Assembly: GCF_030733385.1 (NCBI RefSeq) | Contig: NZ_JASHJC010000007.1 | Span: 1-64,000, forward strand | From: Roseovarius sp. MMSF_3359 | GTDB taxonomy: Bacteria > Pseudomonadota > Alphaproteobacteria > Rhodobacterales > Rhodobacteraceae | Length of the DNA: 64,000 nucleotides | Reading direction: 5' to 3' | Shown here: positions 1 through 6,674 of the stretch, one piece after another | How the letters are laid out: each line of letters starts with the position of its first letter | Position numbering within the stretch: position 1 is the first letter of the stretch | Position numbers and translations under genes: made by a program | The notes under the pieces: model-generated | The model's input: only the letters and a program-made list of their open reading frames with translations | Database searches by the model: none | Told to the model about the DNA's origin: nothing

Positions 1-77
1 TGGCGCGGTTGACGGGGCTCGAACCCGCGACCCCCGGCGTGACAGGCCGGTACTCTAACCAACTGAGCTACAACCGC
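1..77 (-). tRNA. tRNA-Asp(GTC): tRNA-Asp (anticodon GTC)
   Basis: Read on the minus strand the segment folds as a full cloverleaf. The acceptor arm GCGGTTG pairs with CAACCGC, followed by discriminator G and an encoded CCA at positions 1-3. The D arm carries AGCTCAGTTGG, the T arm carries GGTTCGAGCC, and the anticodon loop CTGTCAC gives GTC, which is aspartate. The window begins exactly at the CCA end, so nothing downstream can be seen. Confidence 0.96.
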
Positions 78-204
78 TCACTGCCCGCCCGATCCATCAG
101 GCGTGATCCGTCTCATATGCCGGGGCATCGGCCCCGTCAAGCAGGGTAAAGATGAAATTTGGACTTTCTGGCGCGGAACATCGCCTTGCGCCGTGATTCC
201 ACCC

Positions 205-435
205 CTAGTCCGTACAGCCAAAGGCCGCCCGCATCAGCTTCATCCCGCCCATCTCGGCGAAAATACTGAGCAGATCGGCCTTTTGATCCCTGTCATCGCA
301 GTCGATGGCCCACTCAAGGACCATCACCGCTTCTTTCGGGCGCAGTGTCGCGTTTGCGTCACTGTCCATCTTTTGTCGAATGGCGGAGAGAAGTGCCTGC
401 CTCTCTCCGCCCCCGCGCGCTAATGCACTCGCCAT
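205..435 (-). CDS. small hypothetical protein (76 aa)
   Basis: I do not recognise this protein. It is small, soluble and mixed-charge, with no signal peptide or membrane segment, and a stretch DCDDRDQK in the middle. An in-frame ATG exists 33 bases further upstream at 468, but it has no ribosome site and overlaps a candidate -10 box. The ATG at 435 is preceded by GGAG at good spacing, so I prefer it, giving 76 residues. The gene is divergent from the XRE regulator at 540 and the two share a roughly 100-base promoter region, which suggests linked regulation. It could still be a non-coding frame; the well-placed ribosome site is the main support. Confidence 0.5.
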   Translation of the reverse strand: MASALARGGGERQALLSAIRQKMDSDANATLRPKEAVMVLEWAIDCDDRDQKADLLSIFAEMGGMKLMRAAFGCTD

Positions 436-467
436 TATCACTCCACGTAAACTTGCGCGTTGTGCCA

Positions 468-501
468 TGTAATTGACTTATTCGTGTGGTTGTCAATATA
501 A
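468..501. promoter_or_regulatory. overlapping divergent promoters with inverted repeat
   Basis: Plus strand: TTGACT at 473-478, 17-base spacer, ATATAA at 496-501, which would serve the XRE gene at 540. Minus strand: TTGACA at 496-491, 17-base spacer, ATTACA at 473-468, which would serve the small gene ending at 205. The two -35 boxes form an inverted repeat ATTGAC (472-477) / GTCAAT (492-497). RNA polymerase could occupy only one direction at a time, and a repressor bound here would control both. The promoter strings are seen; their function is inferred. Confidence 0.5.
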
Positions 502-539
502 GTTACTAACTATCCGGTATTTAGGACTACAGGCGCGGA

Positions 540-1265
540 ATGGACTTTCACGAACGGCTCAAGACGCTGATCAAGAACTCGGATTACGACTACAAAAGCC
601 TCTCTCTCGAGATTGGCCAGGGCGAGAGATACATCTCGAACCTGCTGTCCACCAAGAGCGACCCCGGCTTCACCAGCGTGATCAAGATCTGTGCCTCGCT
701 CGGGGTCACGCCGAACCAGATCGCCGGCCTGAATGACCAGTTGCGGCTGGTCAATGACGACATCGACAACCGCATTGTCTCGGCCCATGCGGAACGGATC
801 CTGACCTCGGTCACCCGCGAGGCGCACCGCAAGCTGTCGGCGCGCGGCACCGGCCCCCTGATTGACGATGTACTGACCTGGTGGCACCAGCAGCACGGCG
901 TGCTCAGTAACTTCGACCGCCTCTCGGAACATGTGGACCTCTACCACGCGCCCGATGATGACCACCAACTGCCGCAGCCCTTCATGGTCGGCGAACAGAG
1001 CCTGGCGCGCGTGTCCTTTGGCATCAAGTCCGCCGAGCATCTGGGATACCTCTTCACCACCTTCGATCACAACCTGACCGAACAGGTGCGCATGGCCCAT
1101 GTGGAGGCCACCAAGGGCGATCCGCAGCTGTCGATCCAGGAGATCGAGGTCAACCTGCCCAATCACAGCTTTCCGCTTCGGTTCAACTACAAGCGTCTGC
1201 TGCTGCCGGTCCGCGACATGCAGGGCAACCGCTACATCCTGAACTATTCACAAGCTCTCGAGTGA
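540..1265 (+). CDS. XRE-type HTH regulator with C-terminal sensor-like domain
   Basis: The first 65 residues form a Cro/C1-like helix-turn-helix: SLSLEIGQGERYISNLL resembles the two recognition helices, and SVIKICASLGVTPNQIAGL is the usual closing helix pair. Residues about 110-241 form a separate mixed alpha/beta domain that looks PAS-like, which I infer could bind a ligand. There is no S24 peptidase catalytic motif, so this is not a LexA/CI-type self-cleaving repressor. The start ATG has AGGCGCGGA just upstream. The 3' end overlaps the convergent gene at 1248 by 18 bases. Its target is unknown; the overlapping divergent promoter at 468-501 makes autoregulation and control of the small gene at 205 plausible. 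Confidence 0.85.
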   Translation: MDFHERLKTLIKNSDYDYKSLSLEIGQGERYISNLLSTKSDPGFTSVIKICASLGVTPNQIAGLNDQLRLVNDDIDNRIVSAHAERILTSVTREAHRKLSARGTGPLIDDVLTWWHQQHGVLSNFDRLSEHVDLYHAPDDDHQLPQPFMVGEQSLARVSFGIKSAEHLGYLFTTFDHNLTEQVRMAHVEATKGDPQLSIQEIEVNLPNHSFPLRFNYKRLLLPVRDMQGNRYILNYSQALE

Positions 1266-1934
1266 TCCGGCGTAATAGGCCATCATGTGGCTGAGGCTCT
1301 CGGCCGGGATCGCCACGAGCCATTCCGCATCCCCCCTGCCCGGTGGCGCCGGTTGCGCCCATCGGGCCACGCCCGGGATCTGGATCGAAAAGCCGTAATT
1401 CGTGGCAAAGCCCAGTTTGACGTCGCGGTCGCGCATCATCGCATAGGTCCAGTCAATCGGCCATTTCGTGGCGATCGTCGTGTGCAAGAGGATCATGAAA
1501 TAGCGCAGCTTCTGACGGGAGCCGCGGAAGCCGGGACGCATGAACAACTCGCCGATATACGCCATGCGCCCATGGAAATTGGGTGGCATCGCATCGGTGA
1601 AATGCAAAAGCGTATCGGTCCGCTGCTGCGGGTAATGGCGTGACATGGTGCGGATCATGTAATCGCCCATCTTCTCGCGCCCGATATTGTCATAGCGCAC
1701 GGAAACGGAGGCGGAATACTCTCCATCCTCGCGCATGAAGAGCCAGAACCCGCTTTCCTCGGTGAAATCGTTGAAGTCACTGGACAGCTTCGGCGTCAGG
1801 CCGGGCTTGCCCATGTCCTCGGTCAACTCCTTGGCGTAGTTGAAATCCGTTATCATCTCGACCGTGACACCGATCTCGGCGAGTGCACCCAGACACTCTC
1901 CGCCGACCGTGATCAAGTCCAACGCGTTCTTCAT
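1248..1934 (-). CDS. hypothetical protein, GNAT-fold-like
   Basis: A 228-residue soluble protein that I cannot name. The segment YIGELFMRPGFRGSRQKLRYF has the order of a GNAT acetyl-CoA binding region (strand, arginine/glycine-rich turn, helix), but the classical RxxGxG/A loop is imperfect, so acetyltransferase activity is only a guess. No signal peptide or membrane segment is visible. It converges on the XRE regulator and overlaps it by 18 bases at the 3' ends, an arrangement that could produce antisense coupling. A terminator between the two genes is not possible in that space. Confidence 0.7.
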   Translation of the reverse strand: MKNALDLITVGGECLGALAEIGVTVEMITDFNYAKELTEDMGKPGLTPKLSSDFNDFTEESGFWLFMREDGEYSASVSVRYDNIGREKMGDYMIRTMSRHYPQQRTDTLLHFTDAMPPNFHGRMAYIGELFMRPGFRGSRQKLRYFMILLHTTIATKWPIDWTYAMMRDRDVKLGFATNYGFSIQIPGVARWAQPAPPGRGDAEWLVAIPAESLSHMMAYYAGSLESL

Positions 1935-2232
1935 CGCCCACCCGTGTACTCTGCCTGCTCGCCACCCCCCGGATGATTAGGTCTCGGGGCGCAGTCTTGT
2001 GTTTTTTTGTTGGGCACACGCGAAATGTGCCATGCCTGATCTTTGAAACCACGCCCACCCCACTTGGGGCAAGCCTCAATTCAAATTTCCTCGGGTTTTT
2101 CGACCCCACGCACACGCTAAGGGTGTATTTCCCCGATTTCGCGACAGTTATTGGGATAAATCGGCCCGAATGCACTGGATTTTCGCAAACGGGTGCCCTT
2201 ACGGCAGGTGCATGGGCGATCGGCTAATTCGC
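1935..2232. other. intergenic stretch without recognised feature
   Basis: About 300 bases lie between the GNAT-like gene, which is transcribed away from here, and the 3' end of the MATE gene. The stretch is less G+C-rich than its surroundings. It should contain the promoter of the gene ending at 1248. An open frame on the plus strand (1973-2227) has no ribosome site and no recognisable protein features. I see no tRNA, hairpin terminator or repeat. Confidence 0.4.
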
Positions 2233-3648
2233 CTACAAATGCATTGAATCGCCCTGGTGCACCATTTCGTGTTCCTGCTGACGTTTATAGAGCCGTTGCT
2301 GCCTTTTGAGCTGCGCCTCTTCGGCGAAGGGCTTCAACCGGAGCGTCAGCCAGATCGAGATGATCGAGAAGACAACCGCCCCCAGCAGGAACCCGTAGGC
2401 CACGCCCCAGACCCCCATCACGTATTCGCCTACCGCCACGAAAGGCAGGATGCCCAACGTATTCCGCGCCCAGTTCAGGATCGGTGAATAGCCGGGATAG
2501 CCAAGATTGTTGAAGGCCGCGTTGGAGATGAAGATCGTGCCGTTGAAGAAAGAGATCGTGGCCAGCGGCCCGCAGTAGAAGAACAGGATCTCCCGGGTCA
2601 GACCCTGCGCGCCGAAGGCGTTGGCGATGGGAACGCGGAAGAGGTAGAGCACCAGCACAACCAGCACCACGTAAGCCCCGAGGAACTTGAGCGCATCAAA
2701 ATAGGCCGAGCGCGCCCGGTCGGTTTTGCCCGCACCGAAATTCTGCCCGATGATCGGCCCGATCGACCCGCAGAGCGCGTTGACGACGGAGAAGACCACC
2801 GGGGCCAGCCGTCCGATCACCGCAAGGCCCGCCACCGCCTCGGGCCCGAATTTCGCGATGTAGCGCATGATGATCGCCTGCCCCACCGGGGCCGCGATGG
2901 ACGACACCACGGCGGGCACTGCGTAGCGCCCGATGGAAGGTGCATCGCGGCGGAAATGCTTCCAGCGGATACGCACGAAACCGCGCCGCCGATAGGCCGA
3001 GGCATAGATCGCCAAGGCAAGCGTAGCGGCCCGGGCCATCACCGTGGCCGCTGCCGCGCCCTCCAGCCCCAGTCCGAACCCGAAGATCAGGATCGGGTCC
3101 ATGACAAAATTGACCAGCGCCCCGAAAAGCGAGGGGTACATCGACCATTTCGCCACCCCACGCGAGCGCAGCACCGCGATGGCCGTCATGGAAACGCCGG
3201 AAAAACAGGTCGCCGGCAGGATGATGACCAGATAGCTCATCGCCATGTCGAGCACATCGCCCTCCGCACCAATGAGCCCAAGCAGGAGCGGCAGGTAGGG
3301 GATCATCAGGATCGGCACGACGATCCCCACCCCAATGGCAATCAGGGCCGCCGTCATCGCGATCTGCCGCGCCCGGTGTTTGTGCCGTTCCCCGATGGCC
3401 TGCGCCACCAGCGCACCCGAGGCAATCGACAGGCCAAGGTTGATCGTGCTGACAAAGAACAGCATCGTACTGCCATACCCCGCCGCCGCAGCCATTTCCT
3501 TGTGGCCCAGCATCGAGATGAAGAGGATATCGAAAAGATCGACGATATAGATCGCCATGATGCCGACGCTCGATGTCAAAGACATCACCGCGACATGGCG
3601 CATCAGGCTCCCGTCCGTAAATTGTCGTTCCGTCCCCCCGGCCAACAA
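2233..3648 (-). CDS. MATE family multidrug/metabolite exporter
   Basis: A 471-residue inner-membrane protein with about twelve hydrophobic helices arranged as two MatE repeats (roughly residues 15-190 and 245-420). MATE proteins export cationic drugs or metabolites using a H+ or Na+ gradient. The opening GSLMRHVAVMSLTSSVG and the internal QNFGAGKTDRAR match conserved family segments. The C-terminus is a hydrophilic Gln/Arg/Lys-rich tail. The start is uncertain: a TTG at 3648 (after GGGGAA) keeps the short N-terminal segment usual for the family, while the ATG at 3603 would remove 15 residues. No neighbour indicates a substrate. Confidence 0.9.
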   Translation of the reverse strand: MLAGGTERQFTDGSLMRHVAVMSLTSSVGIMAIYIVDLFDILFISMLGHKEMAAAAGYGSTMLFFVSTINLGLSIASGALVAQAIGERHKHRARQIAMTAALIAIGVGIVVPILMIPYLPLLLGLIGAEGDVLDMAMSYLVIILPATCFSGVSMTAIAVLRSRGVAKWSMYPSLFGALVNFVMDPILIFGFGLGLEGAAAATVMARAATLALAIYASAYRRRGFVRIRWKHFRRDAPSIGRYAVPAVVSSIAAPVGQAIIMRYIAKFGPEAVAGLAVIGRLAPVVFSVVNALCGSIGPIIGQNFGAGKTDRARSAYFDALKFLGAYVVLVVLVLYLFRVPIANAFGAQGLTREILFFYCGPLATISFFNGTIFISNAAFNNLGYPGYSPILNWARNTLGILPFVAVGEYVMGVWGVAYGFLLGAVVFSIISIWLTLRLKPFAEEAQLKRQQRLYKRQQEHEMVHQGDSMHL

Positions 3649-3883
3649 TATTCCCCAATATTTTCAATTTTTTACGGCCCAAACTCCATCCAAGAAACGG
3701 ATGCCGATAATCGACGCATAGTAAAGAACGGCAACGCTATGTCTATAGGGACCTGCGCTGCCGGTGGGGATGGCGGAGGTCGGGGCGATGTCGATCCCTG
3801 CCCCCAAGACACGGGGGGCGTGGCTCGCGCACCCTGCGCGGAAAAGGCAAAGAGGTGGGATTTCCTGCGGCGATTACCCCGGA

Positions 3884-5071
3884 TCAACCGGCCTTGAAGG
3901 GATGCGCCAGCTTGACGGTCAGTTCCAGCTCATCCTGGAAACCCTTCGAAATATGCTCCTGAATGGGAAGATGCACGAAACAGCGCAGGTTCACATCCTG
4001 ACCGGAAATCGCGCAGGTCCAGCTCCGCGACTCGATTGGGCCGATCATCGGGCCGATCCAGGTACTGGTCAGCGAACAGATATTGAGGAATTGAACCCCG
4101 TGTTCCTGGTGGGTGATCCCGCGTCCGTTCCGGGTCGAGCCGACTGGAGAATGGGTATGACCGTTCATCCAAAGGCGCACCGTATGCTCCGGGTGTTCGG
4201 CAAAGAAATCCTTGATGATGTCCGTGCCGGATATGGATTGGTCCGGGTTATCCTCGTCGAGGATCGTATAGACGCACCCACGTCCTTCGGGGATCCCCGA
4301 GGTGCCGCCGTGAAATCCTTCGCCTTCATTGTCGCCAGTGGCAATGACCGTGTTGCGGACACCCTGATGGGTGCAGACAAAGATATTCTTGTCCTGATTG
4401 GCCAGCACCTGCGCCTTGAACCATTCCCAGGTCTTCTTGGAAATCGCGCCGGACGGATAACCACCCGACCCATCCACCAGCCCTTCACGCCCGTACGGCG
4501 CCGGACCCGAATTGCGATCGCTCAACATGAACACCATGAGATTGCCGATCTCGACATAGTAGGAATGCCAGGCCCCGTCTTCGATCAGGGTAATCGGATA
4601 AGGGCGTTTGGACAGGTCATGTTTCGAAAACTCGGGGTTCTCGCCCAGCACATCAATGTACTTCTCGAACCAATCCATCTCGCCGTCGCCGGCGTCATGA
4701 TTGCCGTTGATGCAATAGAATTCTGCCCGATCATGGTTCGGGCTGGAGGTCAGGGCATCAACGACCAGCTTGCCTTCCTCGTCATTGCCGTCCTTCGTGG
4801 GCGGCAAATGGGCACTGTCGAAATCACCCACATTGAGGACCAGGTCGTAATCGAAACCGATCGTATCCATGTCGCGGATGGCGGTTTCGAGGCAATTATA
4901 ATTGAGCACGTCAACGGATTGCTTCAGATGCGCATCACCGCAAAGCCAGATCCTGAGATCAGCCGCATCCCAACGTTGCCGACTGCTCCGCTGCCAGAAG
5001 CCTGCGCCAAGCCCAACTGCGCCCGCCGTTGCGGCCAATGCACCCAACAACCATGAACGTCTTGCAACCAT
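3884..5071 (-). CDS. secreted calcineurin-like metallophosphatase
   Basis: A 395-residue protein of the metallophosphoesterase superfamily. The metal-ligand motifs appear in order: GDAH (D46, H48), GDFD (about 82-85), GNHD (123-126), THQG and GHTH further on. Such enzymes hydrolyse phosphomono- or diesters with a dinuclear metal centre. The N-terminus carries a twin arginine (ARRSWLLGA) followed by an Ala/Gly-rich hydrophobic stretch to about residue 25, so export to the periplasm, probably through Tat, is likely. The start ATG follows a GGGGTGAT-rich leader. It stands alone between the MATE gene and tRNA-Val; its substrate cannot be read from context. Confidence 0.88.
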   Translation of the reverse strand: MVARRSWLLGALAATAGAVGLGAGFWQRSSRQRWDAADLRIWLCGDAHLKQSVDVLNYNCLETAIRDMDTIGFDYDLVLNVGDFDSAHLPPTKDGNDEEGKLVVDALTSSPNHDRAEFYCINGNHDAGDGEMDWFEKYIDVLGENPEFSKHDLSKRPYPITLIEDGAWHSYYVEIGNLMVFMLSDRNSGPAPYGREGLVDGSGGYPSGAISKKTWEWFKAQVLANQDKNIFVCTHQGVRNTVIATGDNEGEGFHGGTSGIPEGRGCVYTILDEDNPDQSISGTDIIKDFFAEHPEHTVRLWMNGHTHSPVGSTRNGRGITHQEHGVQFLNICSLTSTWIGPMIGPIESRSWTCAISGQDVNLRCFVHLPIQEHISKGFQDELELTVKLAHPFKAG

Positions 5072-5136
5072 CGGTCAGATCACCCCGTTGTAGCAGCACC
5101 GTTCGCGCTGAGCCGCAAATGTAACTCGTCGTGCAA

Positions 5137-5212
<76 letters not shown>

Positions 5213-5267
5213 GACCGGCGCTTATTGCCCCAGAATGCGGGGCGGTGCAACCCCCTCTCGCGCCCTC

Positions 5268-5828
5268 TCAGGCGAGAATTTTTTCGGTGCCGTTTTCCAG
5301 CACGTAGACAACCCCCTGCCGGTTGCAGAGCGCCTTCATCTCGGCATCGTCGAGCCCGCAGGCTCGCGCGCGCAGCACCTTGCCCAAGATACCGTGCGAG
5401 ACGATGATGCTTGGCCCCGTCAGCGCGGCCAGGAAGGCCTCAACCCGACCTGCAAGCCCCGCAAGCCCCTCGCCCCCGGGCGCCGCCGTGTAGGTGTCGA
5501 TATCCGTATCGGCCCGTGGAATTTCAGAGCGCAGCTTGCCTTCCCAATCGCCGGTATTGATCTCGGCCAAACGCTCATCGACCGCATAATCCTGCCCGGA
5601 GAGGGCAATCCGCGCAGTCTCCTGCGCGCGGCCCTGCGGCGAGACATAGATGCCCCCTGCCCCGGCGCGCACCTCCGCCACGAATGGGGCAATCAAGGCG
5701 GCCTGCTTCCCGGCATCCGCACGGCCCTGCGCGGTCAGGTCGGAATTCAAACGCCCCTGGATGCGCCCTTCGGCATTCCACTCGGTCTGACCATGACGCA
5801 GGAACCAGATTTTAGGCAAATTATCCAT
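5268..5828 (-). CDS. histidine phosphatase superfamily (phosphoglycerate-mutase-like)
   Basis: A 186-residue soluble protein. The N-terminal FLRHGQTEWN contains the catalytic RHG (residues 11-13) that forms a phosphohistidine. A second conserved arginine is in SPQGRAQETA, the acidic partner in AEINTGDWEG, and the second histidine in VSHGILGK. This order is typical of cobC/PhoE-like broad phosphatases of the family. The size is at the short end of the usual 190-220. It sits between two tRNA-Val genes, all on the minus strand, and starts only 28 bases after the upstream tRNA-Val, so it is probably co-transcribed with it. The substrate is unknown. Confidence 0.88.
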   Translation of the reverse strand: MDNLPKIWFLRHGQTEWNAEGRIQGRLNSDLTAQGRADAGKQAALIAPFVAEVRAGAGGIYVSPQGRAQETARIALSGQDYAVDERLAEINTGDWEGKLRSEIPRADTDIDTYTAAPGGEGLAGLAGRVEAFLAALTGPSIIVSHGILGKVLRARACGLDDAEMKALCNRQGVVYVLENGTEKILA

Positions 5829-5856
5829 CGCGCGGCCCCGCCAAAGAGAAGAAGAA

Positions 5857-5931
5857 TGGTGGGTGATAAGAGATTTGAACTCCTGACATCTTCGATGTGA
5901 ACGAAGCGCTCTACCACTGAGCTAATCACCC
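5857..5931 (-). tRNA. tRNA-Val(CAC): tRNA-Val (anticodon CAC)
   Basis: On the minus strand the acceptor GGGTGAT/ATCACCC plus A and the encoded CCA (5857-5859) are intact. The anticodon loop TTCACAT, closed by CTTCG/CGAAG, gives CAC. It differs from the TAC copy at 5137 in the anticodon stem-loop, one D-loop base and a few T-arm bases. Together the two read GTA and GTG valine codons. Confidence 0.95.
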
Positions 5932-5950
5932 GCCGGGCTGCGTTTTACCG

Positions 5951-6514
5951 CTACTCGGCGGCGTCCGCAACCTTGCTTTTCGGCGACGCGGCCCTTGTTT
6001 TCGCGGGCTTGCTTTGGCGGATTTTCGTGACCACCACGCGGGCCGATGTCGTCTCTTTCGTGCGGTTGTACTTCACCTTGCCGAAAGGTTGCAGGTTCAT
6101 CTCGCGTCCCTTGGCCAGGGTCTCGCCCAGAACTTCGAGCATCGCCTCGACGACCGGTTTGGCATATTTCTTCTTGATGTCCGACTTGCTGACCACCAAG
6201 TCGATCAATTCCTGTTTCTTAAGCTCGGCCGCAGGCGTCGGCGCCATGGTCGTAACGGGTTTTTGCGCGCCCGTCTTGGCCGGAGGCGGCGGTGCGGGGA
6301 TCTTGCTGGTGCTTTCCTTCGTGTCGCGTGCCGCCGCGACGCTCGCGGCCGAGACACGTTTCGCCGCCGACGCGCTCACCCGGGACTTCGGTGGCTTTGG
6401 CCCTGCCAGACGGGACTTCGGCGCGTTGGCCAGCTTGGTAGCCGTTTTGGCGGGTTTCTTCGCAGCAGTTTTGCCGCTGCTCTTCGATTTGCTCGATGTC
6501 GGTCGCGTGCTCAT
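5951..6514 (-). CDS. HU-family DNA-binding protein with long Lys/Ala/Ser-rich N-terminal extension
   Basis: The protein has 187 residues. The first 95 or so are disordered and rich in Lys, Ala, Ser and Pro, like histone H1 or AlgP tails. Residues about 96-165 match the HU/IHF fold: KKQELIDLVVSKSDIKKKYA is the helical dimer core and NLQPFGKVKYNRTKET the start of the DNA-binding arm. A short basic tail follows. HU proteins bend and compact DNA. Normal HU is about 90 residues, so the extension doubles the length. It lies directly downstream of lon on the same strand, but the lon terminator at 6619 separates them. Confidence 0.85.
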   Translation of the reverse strand: MSTRPTSSKSKSSGKTAAKKPAKTATKLANAPKSRLAGPKPPKSRVSASAAKRVSAASVAAARDTKESTSKIPAPPPPAKTGAQKPVTTMAPTPAAELKKQELIDLVVSKSDIKKKYAKPVVEAMLEVLGETLAKGREMNLQPFGKVKYNRTKETTSARVVVTKIRQSKPAKTRAASPKSKVADAAE

Positions 6515-6618
6515 GGCGGGCCTCTTGATCTTTGCTTTGCCGACAACCTACGCGGATCGGGGCCGTCTTGCCAACGAAAGAGTTTCGGCGCGGTTTGGCC
6601 AAGTCAGGGCGCATCATC

Positions 6619-6650
6619 AAAAAGGGGCACACCTAATTGGCATGCCCCTC
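6619..6650 (-). terminator. rho-independent terminator of lon
   Basis: On the minus strand AGGGGCA (6649-6643) pairs with TGCCCCT (6629-6623) around a 13-base loop, followed directly by a run of T. It starts 25 bases after the lon stop codon. Confidence 0.85.
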
Positions 6651-6674
6651 ATGTCACTTGTTGGATGCTGGCGG

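Noticed and set aside
540..1265. Prophage repressor marking an integrated phage next to tRNA-Asp
   Set aside because: The regulator has a phage-like HTH, but there is no integrase, no duplicated tRNA end and no phage gene in the following 60 kb.
1973..2227. 84-codon plus-strand frame before the MATE gene
   Set aside because: No ribosome site, no family resemblance, and it spans the likely promoter region of the GNAT-like gene.
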